From: Pseudomonas sp. UYIF39
Lineage (GTDB): Bacteria > Pseudomonadota > Gammaproteobacteria > Pseudomonadales > Pseudomonadaceae
Reading direction: 5' to 3'
DNA: 64,000 nucleotides
Assembly: GCF_029963765.1 (NCBI RefSeq)
Contig: NZ_JALBYU010000008.1
Coordinates: 1 to 64,000, forward strand
In this document: positions 44,552 to 53,454 of the stretch, piece after piece
Layout of the letters: every line of letters starts with the position of its first letter
How positions within the stretch are numbered: the stretch's first letter is position 1
Position numbers and translations under genes: made by a program
Notes under the pieces: generated by a model
What the model was told of the DNA's origin: nothing
Seen by the model: the letters and a program-made list of their open reading frames with translations, nothing else
The model's database searches: none

Positions 44552-46136
44552 TGTCCAGGGCAACCGGCAGCATGTTCGGATAGTCGAGGGTGTAATGCAG
44601 GCCGCGACTCTCCTTGCGTTCCATGGCTGACTGGATCATCAGCTCGGCCACTTGGGCCAGGTTACGCAGTTCGATCAAATCCCGACTGACCTTGTAGTTG
44701 CTGTAGAACTCGTCGATTTCATCCAGCAACAGACGCACGCGGTGCTGTGCCCGTTGCAAGCGCTTGTTGGTGCGCACAATGCCGACGTAGTCCCACATGA
44801 ATCGCCGCAGCTCGTCCCAGTTGTGCGCAATGATCACGTCCTCATCGGAGTCGGTGACCTGGCTCGCATCCCAGACGGGCAGGGCGATCGGAATCGAAAC
44901 CTGCGGCAGTTGCTCAAGGATGTCTGCCGCTGCGGAACGCGCATAAACGAAACATTCAAGTAACGAGTTACTGGCCATGCGGTTGGCGCCGTGCAGGCCG
45001 GTGAAGCTGGTTTCGCCAATGGCATATAGCCCCGGCACGTCGGTGCGACCCTGCTGGTCGACCATCACGCCGCCGCACGTGTAGTGCGCCGCCGGAACCA
45101 CCGGAATCGGTTGCTTGGTGATGTCGATGGAGAATTCGAGGCAGCGTTCGTACACCGTCGGGAAGTGAGTCTTGATGAACGCTTCCGGCTTGTGGCTGAT
45201 GTCCAGATAGACACAATCGACGCCCAGGCGCTTCATTTCATGGTCGATCGCCCGGGCGACGATGTCGCGCGGGGCCAGCTCGGCGCGAGAGTCGAAGCGT
45301 TGCATGAAGCGTTCGCCGTTGGGCAGCTTCAGGTGTGCGCCTTCGCCGCGCAGGGCTTCGGTGATCAGGAAACTCTTGGCTTGCGGGTGATACAGGCAGG
45401 TGGGGTGGAACTGGTTGAATTCCAGATTCGCCACCCGGCAGCCCGAACGCCAGGCCATGGCAATGCCATCTCCGCAGGCGCCATCGGGGTTGCTGGTATA
45501 GAGATAGACCTTTGCTGCGCCGCCCGATGCGAGGATCACAAAGCGAGCGCCGTAGGTGTCGACTTCACCGGTCCCACGATTGAGGACGTAGGCGCCGAGG
45601 CAGCGATCACCTTCAAGGCCCAGGCGCTTTTCGGTGATCAGGTCGACCGCGACCCGCTGCTCCAGCAGCTCGATGTTCGGTCGTTGCATGGCCTTGTCGA
45701 GCAAGGTTCTGAAAATCGCTGCACCCGTGGCATCGGCCGCATGGATGATGCGCCGATGGCTGTGACCGCCTTCGCGGGTCAGGTGGAACTCGAATCCGCC
45801 ATCTTCGGTGCCGGACTGTTCATCGCGGGTGAAGGGCACACCTTGGTCGATCAGCCATTGAATTGCCTCTTTACTGTGCTCGACGGTAAAGCGCACGGCG
45901 TCTTCGTGGCACAGGCCGCCGCCAGCATTGAGGGTGTCATCGACATGCGATTCAACGGTGTCGGTGTCATCCAGGACGGCAGCGACGCCACCCTGGGCCC
46001 AGAAAGTCGAGCCATTGGCGAGGTCGCCTTTGCTCAGTACGGCGATGCGCAAATGACCGGGCAAGGTCAGCGCAAGGCTCAAGCCGGCAGCACCGCTGCC
46101 AATTACCAGAACATCGTGTTGAAACTGTTGGCTCAT
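44520..46136 (-). CDS. nadB: L-aspartate oxidase
   Basis: A 538-aa flavoenzyme oxidising aspartate to iminoaspartate, the first step of de novo NAD synthesis. FAD-binding [20 protein letters not shown] at the N-terminus, [20 protein letters not shown], the active-site block [40 protein letters not shown], and the C-terminal helical domain are present. The ATG at 46136 begins the family N-terminus; the open frame continues upstream without homology. It is divergent from algU. Confidence 0.95.
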   Translation of the reverse strand: MSQQFQHDVLVIGSGAAGLSLALTLPGHLRIAVLSKGDLANGSTFWAQGGVAAVLDDTDTVESHVDDTLNAGGGLCHEDAVRFTVEHSKEAIQWLIDQGVPFTRDEQSGTEDGGFEFHLTREGGHSHRRIIHAADATGAAIFRTLLDKAMQRPNIELLEQRVAVDLITEKRLGLEGDRCLGAYVLNRGTGEVDTYGARFVILASGGAAKVYLYTSNPDGACGDGIAMAWRSGCRVANLEFNQFHPTCLYHPQAKSFLITEALRGEGAHLKLPNGERFMQRFDSRAELAPRDIVARAIDHEMKRLGVDCVYLDISHKPEAFIKTHFPTVYERCLEFSIDITKQPIPVVPAAHYTCGGVMVDQQGRTDVPGLYAIGETSFTGLHGANRMASNSLLECFVYARSAAADILEQLPQVSIPIALPVWDASQVTDSDEDVIIAHNWDELRRFMWDYVGIVRTNKRLQRAQHRVRLLLDEIDEFYSNYKVSRDLIELRNLAQVAELMIQSAMERKESRGLHYTLDYPNMLPVALDTILVPPTYVD

Positions 46137-46412
46137 TTCAGGATTCCGCTCAAAGCGACCCGGGTCGGGGGTGGCGCAAGACACCTGGATCGGCGAGTCA
46201 AGACAGCCACACAGCCCACTAGTATATAGAGAGGGGGAGCGGCACAATAGCGAGCACACATGGCATTGTGAAACTACTGTGACGGAAAATACCTGACGCT
46301 TCGTCGGATGGTTTTTTGGCCGGTGCGGCGACAAAACGACTGTATCAACGATTTAACAGTCTTTTTCTCTTCACTGTGCACAATGCCAGTTTTGCGCAGC
46401 TATAAATATTTG

Positions 46413-46440
46413 GAACTTTTGCCAAAGGCCCAAGATCAAT
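46413..46440 (+). promoter_or_regulatory. Distal AlgU-type promoter of algU
   Basis: GAACTT (46413-46418), a 17-bp spacer and TCAAT (46436-46440) match the AlgU/RpoE pattern GAACTT-N16/17-TCtgA. It lies about 250 bp before algU within the 556-bp gap between nadB and algU. Confidence 0.6.
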
Positions 46441-46606
46441 AGACCGTTGCCTGATTCAAGGGACAGTGTCGGCTTCAACGCGGGATCTGTGGTTTGATCC
46501 ATGCTGGCGAATCCGATGACAAGATTATTCGCGCAGCCGGGTTAGCCCGCGCTGCGCTTTTCGTGCGTGCCAAATCAGAGCCCGCAGGAAACTTGCTTGG
46601 AGGGGA

Positions 46607-46634
46607 GAACTTTTGCGAAAAGCCCGAGTCTATG
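46607..46634 (+). promoter_or_regulatory. Proximal AlgU-type promoter of algU
   Basis: GAACTT (46607-46612), exactly 16 bp, then TCTATG (46629-46634), 59 bp before the algU start. A strong match for autoregulation by AlgU. Confidence 0.75.
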
Positions 46635-46692
46635 TTTGCAAGTCTGGTTGTTTAGTTATGCAAGCCTCCTCCGAGCTTATCGAGGAGTGTTC

Positions 46693-47274
46693 ATGCTAAC
46701 CCAGGAAGAGGATCAGCAGCTGGTCGAACGCGTTCAGCGCGGCGACAAGCGAGCTTTCGATCTGCTAGTGCTGAAATACCAGCACAAAATTCTCGGGTTG
46801 ATCGTGCGTTTTGTGCACGACACCCATGAAGCCCAGGATGTGGCGCAGGAAGCCTTTATCAAGGCATACCGTGCACTTGGAAATTTTCGCGGGGACAGCG
46901 CGTTTTATACGTGGCTTTACCGCATCGCCATCAACACGGCGAAAAACTATCTGGTTTCACGCGGCCGTCGGCCGCCGGATAGCGATGTTAGTTCCGAAGA
47001 TGCAGAGTTCTACGATGGCGATCATGGCCTCAAGGATCTCGAGTCGCCAGAACGTGCGTTGCTGCGGGATGAGATCGAAGGCACCGTCCATCGAACCATT
47101 CAGCAACTGCCAGAAGATTTGCGTACGGCTTTAACTTTACGTGAATTCGATGGTCTGAGTTACGAGGACATTGCGGCCGTCATGCAATGTCCGGTGGGTA
47201 CCGTGCGCTCCCGGATTTTCCGCGCTCGGGAAGCCATCGATAAAGCCCTGCAGCCGTTGTTGCAGGAAAACTGA
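46693..47274 (+). CDS. algU: RNA polymerase sigma factor AlgU (RpoE/sigma-22)
   Basis: A 193-aa ECF sigma factor for envelope stress, alginate and osmotic response. Region 2 LVLKYQHKILGLIVRFVHDT and QDVAQEAFIKAYRALGNFRG; region 4 LTLREFDGLSYEDIAAVMQC and PVGTVRSRIFRAREAIDKAL. The ATG at 46693 follows cgaggagtgttc and gives the P. aeruginosa N-terminus MLTQEEDQQLVERVQRGDKR. First gene of algU-mucA-mucB, with two promoters of its own class upstream. Confidence 0.97.
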   Translation: MLTQEEDQQLVERVQRGDKRAFDLLVLKYQHKILGLIVRFVHDTHEAQDVAQEAFIKAYRALGNFRGDSAFYTWLYRIAINTAKNYLVSRGRRPPDSDVSSEDAEFYDGDHGLKDLESPERALLRDEIEGTVHRTIQQLPEDLRTALTLREFDGLSYEDIAAVMQCPVGTVRSRIFRAREAIDKALQPLLQEN

Positions 47275-47304
47275 GACAGCGGCGACAGCCAAGAGAGGAA
47301 CGCC

Positions 47305-47892
47305 ATGAGTCGTGAAGCCCTGCAGGAATCGCTGTCCGCAGTGATGGATAACGAAGCGGACGAATTGGAATTGCGTCGGGTATTGAACGCCTTTGACGAC
47401 GTTGAAACCCGTGATACCTGGGCTCGTTATCAGATCGCTCGGGCAGTTATGCACAAGGATTTGTTGCTTCCTCGTCTGGATATCGCTGCGGCAGTCTCTG
47501 CTGCGCTGGCTGACGAAGCTGTACCTGCAAAAGCCACCCGTGGTCCATGGCGCAGCCTGGGTCGTCTGGCGGTCGCTGCTTCGGTAACTCTCGCCGTACT
47601 GGCAGGTGTTCGTCTGTATAACCAGGACGAGATCGCTGGGGTCGAACTGGCTCAACAATCCAGTCAACCAGGTCTGGCCGTTCCTCAGGTCAAGGGTCCA
47701 GCTGTATTAGCAGGCTACAATGAGAGTTCGGAAGCCACTGGCCCTATGGCCAACGGCGTATTGCAAGGTCAGCCAGGCTGGCACGATCAGCGTCTGCCAG
47801 GCTACTTGCGCCAACATGCTCAACAGGCTGCACTGAAAGGTACTGAGAGCGCTCTGCCTTACGCTCGTGCAGCAAGTCTGGAAAACCGTTAA
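47305..47892 (+). CDS. mucA: Anti-sigma factor MucA
   Basis: A 195-aa inner-membrane anti-sigma factor. The N-terminal AlgU-binding domain is ALQESLSAVMDNEADELELR and RDTWARYQIARAVMHKDLLL; one helix lies at about residues 85-103 (GRLAVAASVTLAVLAGVRLY); the periplasmic tail (about 90 residues) binds MucB. The gene is intact, with no frameshift of the kind that causes mucoidy in P. aeruginosa. Release of AlgU goes through AlgW and MucP cleavage in the known system. Confidence 0.95.
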   Translation: MSREALQESLSAVMDNEADELELRRVLNAFDDVETRDTWARYQIARAVMHKDLLLPRLDIAAAVSAALADEAVPAKATRGPWRSLGRLAVAASVTLAVLAGVRLYNQDEIAGVELAQQSSQPGLAVPQVKGPAVLAGYNESSEATGPMANGVLQGQPGWHDQRLPGYLRQHAQQAALKGTESALPYARAASLENR

Positions 47893-47900
47893 GGAGGATC

Positions 47901-48857
47901 ATGCGCGCCATCCCTCTACTTACGCTTCTGCTCGGTGGCTGGTTTGTTGTTCCAGCCCATGCTGATGAAGCCCAGGACTGGTTGACCCGTCTTGGCCAAG
48001 CCGAGCAACAGCAAAGCTTTCACGGTACTTTCGTTTACGAGCGTAACGGTAGTTTTTCTACCCACAACATCTGGCACCGCGTCCAGGATGGCAAAGTCCG
48101 CGAGCGGTTACTCCAGCTCGACGGCTCGGCACAGGAAGTCGTGCGCATTGATGGGCGTACTCAATGCGTCAGCGGCATTCTCATAGCAGGGCTTGGCGAT
48201 TCCCCCAGCTCCGCGGCTCATACACTCGATCCACAAAAGCTAAAGAATTGGTATGACCTTGCCGTCATTGGCAAGTCGCGTGTGGCTGGGCGTGCGGCAG
48301 TAATCGTTTCACTGACACCTCGCGATCAACACCGCTACGGTTTTGAATTGCATCTGGATAAAGAAACCGGCCTGCCTCTCAAATCATTGCTTCTGAATGA
48401 ACGAGGGCAGTTGTTGGAGCGATTCCAGTTCACACAACTGGATACCGCCGATGTTCCGTCCGACAGCGACTTGCAGCCTGGCGCCGATTGTAAAACTGTT
48501 GCCTTGGACAGTGACAAGGCGTCTGCAATCAAGGCAGCGCAAGTATGGCGTTCGGACTGGTTACCACCTGGTTTCGAGCTGACCAGCAGTACCTCCCGCA
48601 AGGATCCAGAGACCAAAACCCAAGTCAACAGTCTGATGTATGACGATGGTCTGGCCCGTTTCTCGGTTTTCCTTGAGCCGTTGAATGGCGCAACAATTAC
48701 TGACACTCGTACCCAGTTGGGGCCGACCGTTGCAGTTTCCCGACGCTTGACTACCCCGCAAGGCGAGATGATGGTGACCGTGGTCGGTGAGATTCCGATT
48801 GGCACCGCCGAACGGATTGCGCTATCCATGCGCAGCGACGCTACTGCAACCAAGTAG
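47901..48857 (+). CDS. mucB: Periplasmic regulator MucB
   Basis: A 318-aa RseB-like periplasmic protein that shields MucA from proteolysis and senses lipid or LPS signals. Signal peptide RAIPLLTLLLGGWFVVPAHA, cleavage near residue 22; then DWLTRLGQAEQQQSFHGTFV and the lolA-like beta domain, and the C-terminal domain from about residue 205 (WLPPGFELTSSTSRKDPETK). RBS aaggagg. It starts 8 bp after mucA. A strong hairpin 65 bp downstream separates it from mucD. Confidence 0.95.
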   Translation: MRAIPLLTLLLGGWFVVPAHADEAQDWLTRLGQAEQQQSFHGTFVYERNGSFSTHNIWHRVQDGKVRERLLQLDGSAQEVVRIDGRTQCVSGILIAGLGDSPSSAAHTLDPQKLKNWYDLAVIGKSRVAGRAAVIVSLTPRDQHRYGFELHLDKETGLPLKSLLLNERGQLLERFQFTQLDTADVPSDSDLQPGADCKTVALDSDKASAIKAAQVWRSDWLPPGFELTSSTSRKDPETKTQVNSLMYDDGLARFSVFLEPLNGATITDTRTQLGPTVAVSRRLTTPQGEMMVTVVGEIPIGTAERIALSMRSDATATK

Positions 48858-48920
48858 TGAGCAGAAATCGAAATGTTTGGTGAGCATTTCAACTTGCAAA
48901 TATCCCCGATTTTTTCTATA

Positions 48921-48944
48921 GGTCAGAGCCTCTCGGCTCTGGCC
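48921..48944 (+). terminator. Hairpin between mucB and mucD
   Basis: GGTCAGAGCC, loop tctc, GGCTCTGGCC: a 10-bp stem with one T-G pair followed by ttgttt. It may reduce read-through from mucB into mucD. Confidence 0.7.
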
Positions 48945-48951
48945 TTGTTTG

Positions 48952-48966
48952 TTGTTCCCGGAACAA
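48952..48966. promoter_or_regulatory. Palindrome upstream of mucD
   Basis: TTGTTCC-C-GGAACAA is a perfect 15-bp palindrome centred at 48959, 73 bp before the mucD start. It could be a regulator site for an independent mucD promoter. Confidence 0.4.
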
Positions 48967-49038
48967 AAATACCGGCGTATCGTTCCCGGTGTTCCTTGCT
49001 CCATATCGCTTAACCATGCTCGTCGTAACGGGAGCCGT

Positions 49039-50466
49039 ATGTCGATACCACGCTTGAAATCTTATCTTTCTATTTTTGCCACCGTGCTGGTGCTTGGTCA
49101 GGCGGTCGCTGTTCAGGCGGCCGAGTTGCCTGACTTCACTCAGTTGGTCGAACAGGCCTCGCCCGCGGTGGTAAACATCAGTACCACGCAGAAACTGCCG
49201 GACCGCAAAGTGTCGAGCGAGCAGATGCCTGACCTTGAAGGCTTGCCGCCAATGCTGCGCGAGTTCTTCGAGCGCGGCATGCCACAGCCGCGTACGCCTC
49301 GTGGTGATCGTCAGCGTGAAGCCCAATCCCTAGGGTCGGGTTTCATCATCTCGCCTGATGGCTACATCCTGACCAACAACCATGTAATCGCCGATGCCGA
49401 CGAAATTCTCGTTCGTCTCGCCGACCGCAGCGAATTGAAGGCCAAGCTGATCGGTACCGATCCACGTTCCGACGTGGCGCTTTTGAAAATCGAAGGCAAG
49501 GATCTGCCCGTCCTGAAACTGGGCAAATCCCAGGATCTGAAAGCCGGCCAGTGGGTCGTGGCGATTGGCTCGCCATTCGGTTTCGACCATACCGTGACTC
49601 AAGGTATAGTCAGCGCCATCGGTCGCAGCTTGCCGAATGAAAACTATGTGCCGTTCATCCAGACCGACGTGCCGATCAACCCGGGTAACTCTGGTGGTCC
49701 GCTGTTCAACCTGGCCGGTGAAGTGGTGGGCATCAACTCGCAGATCTACACCCGTTCCGGCGGCTTCATGGGCGTGTCGTTCGCGATCCCTATCGATGTC
49801 GCCATGGACGTTTCCAATCAGCTCAAAAGCGGCGGCAAAGTCAGCCGTGGCTGGTTGGGTGTGGTGATTCAGGAAGTGAACAAGGACTTGGCCGAGTCGT
49901 TCGGTCTGGAGAAGCCAGCCGGCGCGTTGGTGGCTCAGATCCAGGATGACGGCCCGGCAGCCAAGGGTGGTCTGCAAGTAGGGGACGTGATCCTGAGCAT
50001 GAACGGCCAAGCGATCGTCATGTCCGCCGATCTGCCACACCTGGTGGGCGCGCTGAAGGCCGGCTCGAAAGCTGATCTGGAAGTGATTCGTGAAGGTAAG
50101 CGCAAGAATGTCGAGTTGACTGTCGGCGCTATCCCGGAAGAAGGCAAAGAGCTGGATGCGCTGCCGAAATCTACCACCGAGCGCAGCAGCAACCGGCTGG
50201 GTGTTTCCGTGGTCGAGCTGACTGATGAGCAGAAGAAAGCCTACGACCTCAAAGGCGGCGTCGTCATCAAGGAAGTCCAGGACGGTCCTGCTTCTCTGAT
50301 TGGCCTGCAGCCAGGCGATGTGATCACTCACCTGAATAATCAGGCAATCGGTTCCACCAAGGAGTTCGCGGATATCGCCAAAGCGCTGCCGAAGAACCGC
50401 TCGGTGTCGATGCGGGTTCTGCGTCAAGGACGCGCCAGCTTCATCACCTTCAAACTGGCTGAATAA
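49039..50466 (+). CDS. mucD: Periplasmic serine protease MucD (DegP/HtrA family)
   Basis: A 475-aa periplasmic protease-chaperone that removes misfolded envelope proteins and restrains AlgU. Signal peptide KSYLSIFATVLVLGQAVAVQ with A-x-A near residue 26; trypsin-like domain with His in LTNNHVIADADEILV, Asp in DPRSDVALLKIEG and Ser in INPGNSGGPLFNLAG; two PDZ domains (about 270-360 and 385-470). The ATG at 49039 starts the signal; the longer frame covers the intergenic palindrome. mucC is absent between mucB and mucD. Confidence 0.95.
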   Translation: MSIPRLKSYLSIFATVLVLGQAVAVQAAELPDFTQLVEQASPAVVNISTTQKLPDRKVSSEQMPDLEGLPPMLREFFERGMPQPRTPRGDRQREAQSLGSGFIISPDGYILTNNHVIADADEILVRLADRSELKAKLIGTDPRSDVALLKIEGKDLPVLKLGKSQDLKAGQWVVAIGSPFGFDHTVTQGIVSAIGRSLPNENYVPFIQTDVPINPGNSGGPLFNLAGEVVGINSQIYTRSGGFMGVSFAIPIDVAMDVSNQLKSGGKVSRGWLGVVIQEVNKDLAESFGLEKPAGALVAQIQDDGPAAKGGLQVGDVILSMNGQAIVMSADLPHLVGALKAGSKADLEVIREGKRKNVELTVGAIPEEGKELDALPKSTTERSSNRLGVSVVELTDEQKKAYDLKGGVVIKEVQDGPASLIGLQPGDVITHLNNQAIGSTKEFADIAKALPKNRSVSMRVLRQGRASFITFKLAE

Positions 50467-50484
50467 TCCGGTTGTCGGTTGAAT

Positions 50485-50515
50485 AAAAAACCGCCTCGAA
50501 AGAGGCGGTTTTTTT
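50485..50515 (+). terminator. Terminator after mucD
   Basis: AAAAAACCGCCTC, loop gaaa, GAGGCGGTTTTTTT. The A and T tracts on both sides make it bidirectional, serving also the convergent protease gene. Confidence 0.93.
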
Positions 50516-50542
50516 GTGCCTGAAATTTTTTTCTGACAAGCG

Positions 50543-51976
50543 TCAGCCCATCATGTCCTTGATCATGCGCTCTTGCTCCATCAGCTCACGTTGTCGTGCG
50601 TCGATCCGCGACGACAGCGGGAAGTTGGTGCCTGCCTTGCGCTTGGCGAAGTCCAGTTGCTGAATGGCCTGACGGTAATCCCCGACCAGGGCGAAATACT
50701 CGGCGCGGGCCTGATGCAGGCCGATGATGTTGCCTGACAGACCGCGAGTCTCGGCCACCATGTACCAGACGTCCGGATCGTCAGGACGGCTCTTGAGCAG
50801 ATTCTCCAGTGCTTTTTCTGCTTCAGGCGCACGGTTCTGCTTGAGCAGCAGGTCAACACGCACCGAATTCAGCGGATAGTTGCCGGGATATTGCGTCAAC
50901 ATCCGGTCAACCCGGGACTGGGCGTCCGGCAGACGATTGTTGGTGATGTCCAGATCGACCTGCGCCAGGTTGTAGATGATCTCGTTCGGCGACTTGGCCA
51001 GCAGAAGCTTGAGGTTTTCCCGTGCTTCATTCAACTGGCCGCCCTTGATCTGGGCGATGGCCAAGCCATAGCGAGCGACATCATTTTTCGGGTTTTCATC
51101 AAGCTGGGCGCGAAAGCGTTTGGCGCCCAGACCTGGGGTTTCTTCGTAGACCAACTGGACCCGTGCACGAATCAGCTGATAACGCATGGTGTCTTCGATG
51201 CCGCCGGGTTTTGCCTGTTCGGCGCGGTTGCGCGTGTCAGCGATCCGCGACTCGGTCACCGGGTGAGTCAGCAGAAATTCCGGTGGCTTGGCGTCAAAGC
51301 GGTACTGGCGCGCCAACCGCTCGAACATGGTCGGCATCGAGCGCGGGTCGTAACCGGCCTTTTCCAGATTGAGGATGCCGATGCGGTCAGCTTCCTGTTC
51401 GTTCTGGCGAGAGAAACGCCGTTGTTCCTGAATGGCTGCCGCCTGCGTGCCCGCAATGGCCGCGATACCGGCATCGCCGGCGCCGGCTGCGGCAATCACG
51501 ATCCCGGCCAGCAGCGCGGCCATCATCGGCACCTGCATGCGCTGTTGGGCTTCGACGCCACGGGCAAAGTGGCGCTGCGACAAGTGAGCCAATTCGTGAG
51601 CGAGTACCGAGGCGTACTCGCCTTCGGTCTGGGCATTGAGGAACAAGCCGCCGTTAACCCCGACGATGCCGCCCGGGGCGGCGAAGGCGTTGAGTTGCGG
51701 GCTGTTGATCAGGATGAACTCCAGGCGCCGGTCATTGACCTGGCTGGTCTCTACCAGCCTGTAGACGCTGGATTCGACGTAGTCCTTGAGCTGTGGATCG
51801 TTGAGCTGGGAAACCTGGCTGCGCAACAGCGCTAGCCATGCGCGACCCAACTGGTATTCCTGTTGCGGCGAGACAATGGCAGAACTGGCGTCGCCGAGTG
51901 ACGGCAGGTCGTCGGCGAAGCCCGGTGAGGCGAGCAGGCAAGCGAGCGTCAGCAGGGTAGGGCGCAAAAAAGTCAT
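50543..51976 (-). CDS. M48 metalloprotease with TPR repeats (BepA/YfgC-like)
   Basis: A 477-aa periplasmic protease-chaperone. Signal peptide RPTLLTLACLLASPGFADDL; M48 zinc motif VLAHELAHLSQRHFARG (H-E-x-x-H near residue 130) with the third ligand Glu in FSRQNEQEADRIGILNLEKA; C-terminal TPR repeats from about residue 300. E. coli BepA of the same layout checks outer-membrane LptD and BamA assembly. Several M48-TPR paralogues exist in pseudomonads, so I give no symbol. The ATG at 51976 begins the signal. Confidence 0.9.
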   Translation of the reverse strand: MTFLRPTLLTLACLLASPGFADDLPSLGDASSAIVSPQQEYQLGRAWLALLRSQVSQLNDPQLKDYVESSVYRLVETSQVNDRRLEFILINSPQLNAFAAPGGIVGVNGGLFLNAQTEGEYASVLAHELAHLSQRHFARGVEAQQRMQVPMMAALLAGIVIAAAGAGDAGIAAIAGTQAAAIQEQRRFSRQNEQEADRIGILNLEKAGYDPRSMPTMFERLARQYRFDAKPPEFLLTHPVTESRIADTRNRAEQAKPGGIEDTMRYQLIRARVQLVYEETPGLGAKRFRAQLDENPKNDVARYGLAIAQIKGGQLNEARENLKLLLAKSPNEIIYNLAQVDLDITNNRLPDAQSRVDRMLTQYPGNYPLNSVRVDLLLKQNRAPEAEKALENLLKSRPDDPDVWYMVAETRGLSGNIIGLHQARAEYFALVGDYRQAIQQLDFAKRKAGTNFPLSSRIDARQRELMEQERMIKDMMG

Positions 51977-52074
51977 GCACAAAGCCTTAGTCGACAAAGA
52001 CCTTACTGTAGCCGGACACTACGCTTCGGACCAGATATTCTAGCCGCTCGACCACCTGACCCCGGAGTGATGCA

Positions 52075-52314
52075 ATGACCGACGCTGTAGCCCATGACGC
52101 CGAGCTCGACGCCAGCGGCCTGAATTGCCCCTTGCCGTTGCTCAAGGCCAAGATGGAACTCAATCGACTGGCCAGCGGCGCGGTGTTGAAGGTAATTGCC
52201 ACCGATGCGGGTTCGCAGCGCGACTTCCGCACCTTTGCCCGATTGGCTGGTCATACGCTGCTTCGTGAAGAAGATGAAGCAGGTGTTTACCGCTACTGGT
52301 TGAAAAAAGCCTGA
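52075..52314 (+). CDS. tusA: Sulfurtransferase TusA family protein
   Basis: A 79-aa SirA/TusA-fold protein. The C-P-x-P motif is present as LNCPLPLLKAKMELNRL with the active Cys near residue 20. In E. coli TusA passes sulfur from IscS to the tRNA 2-thiouridine path; the C-terminal part (GHTLLREEDEAGVYRYWLKK) resembles the YedF/SirA side of the family, so the exact partner is uncertain. It is divergent from the M48 gene and 31 bp before the PerM-like gene. Confidence 0.88.
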   Translation: MTDAVAHDAELDASGLNCPLPLLKAKMELNRLASGAVLKVIATDAGSQRDFRTFARLAGHTLLREEDEAGVYRYWLKKA

Positions 52315-52345
52315 ATTCTGCTGCGTTCGTTTCTAAGGATTATTG

Positions 52346-53416
52346 ATGTTCAAAGTGTTACGCGACTGGATTCAGCGCTACTTCTCCGATGAAGAGGCCG
52401 TTGTGCTGGCGGTCCTGCTGTTTCTGGCGTTTACCGCTGTGCTAACCCTGGGCGGCATGCTTGCGCCGGTGCTGGCCGGGATGGTGCTGGCGTATCTGAT
52501 GCAAGGATTGGTCGTCACTCTCGAACGCCTGCGCATGCCGGGCGGGGTGGCGGTGGGGTTGGTCTTTGCGTTGTTCATGGGGATATTGCTGGTGTTCATC
52601 GTGGTTGTGGTGCCGTTGCTCTGGCATCAGTTGATTACGCTGTTCAACGAGTTACCCGGCATGCTCGCCAAATGGCAGTCGCTGTTATTGCTGCTGCCCG
52701 AACGCTACCCGCATCTGGTCTCCGACGAGCAGGTGCTGCAGGCCATCGAAGTGGCGCGGGGCGAGATTGGCAAGTTCGGTCAGTGGGCGCTGACGTTCTC
52801 GCTGTCGAGTCTGCCGTTGCTGGTGAACATCATGATCTACCTGGTGTTGGTGCCGATCCTGGTGTTTTTCTTTCTCAAGGACCGGGAGATGATCGGTCAG
52901 TGGGTGCGTGGTTACTTGCCCCGTGAGCGGGCGCTGATCACCCGCGTCGCTCATGAGATGAACCGGCAGATTGCCAATTACATTCGCGGCAAGGTCATCG
53001 AGATTTTCATTTGCGGTGGCGTGACCTACATCGGTTTCGTTGTTCTGGGTCTTAACTACGCGGCGTTGCTGGCATTGCTGGTGGGTGTGTCGGTGGTGGT
53101 GCCTTACGTCGGCGCAGTGGTGGTGACCGTGCCGGTCATGCTGATTGCGCTGTTCCAGTGGGGCTGGAGCGATCAGTTCATCTATTTGATGGCGGTCTAC
53201 GGGATCATCCAGACGCTGGACGGCAACGTGCTGGTGCCGCTGCTGTTCTCGGAAGCGGTCAATCTGCATCCGGTGGCGATCATCTGCGCGGTGTTGTTGT
53301 TTGGCGGGCTGTGGGGGTTTTGGGGCGTGTTCTTTGCGATTCCGCTAGCAACCCTGTTCAAGGCTGTACTGGACGCGTGGCCGCGCAAAGAGCCGGTGGT
53401 GGCGCCACTGTTGTAA
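52346..53416 (+). CDS. AI-2E transporter family (PerM-like) membrane protein
   Basis: A 356-aa inner-membrane protein with about eight helices. The family pattern is seen in GGMLAPVLAGMVLAYLMQGL, LVNIMIYLVLVPILVFFFLK, GVSVVVPYVGAVVVTVPVML and DGNVLVPLLFSEAVNLHPVA. Members export autoinducer-2 or exchange sodium and protons; substrate unknown. The TTG at 52343 could also start it, but ATG at 52346 is usual. Downstream of tusA, probably one transcript. Confidence 0.9.
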   Translation: MFKVLRDWIQRYFSDEEAVVLAVLLFLAFTAVLTLGGMLAPVLAGMVLAYLMQGLVVTLERLRMPGGVAVGLVFALFMGILLVFIVVVVPLLWHQLITLFNELPGMLAKWQSLLLLLPERYPHLVSDEQVLQAIEVARGEIGKFGQWALTFSLSSLPLLVNIMIYLVLVPILVFFFLKDREMIGQWVRGYLPRERALITRVAHEMNRQIANYIRGKVIEIFICGGVTYIGFVVLGLNYAALLALLVGVSVVVPYVGAVVVTVPVMLIALFQWGWSDQFIYLMAVYGIIQTLDGNVLVPLLFSEAVNLHPVAIICAVLLFGGLWGFWGVFFAIPLATLFKAVLDAWPRKEPVVAPLL

Positions 53417-53420
53417 GGAC

Positions 53421-53444
53421 TCTGTGGGAGCGGGCTCCCACAGA
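53421..53444. repeat. Perfect 24-bp palindrome with REP core
   Basis: TCTGTGGGAGC, GG, GCTCCCACAGA: two REP head sequences fused almost directly, lacking the cttgctcgcg part. It lies between the convergent perM-like and bcp genes and could act as a terminator stem. Confidence 0.8.
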
Positions 53445-53454
53445 ATTCAACTAT

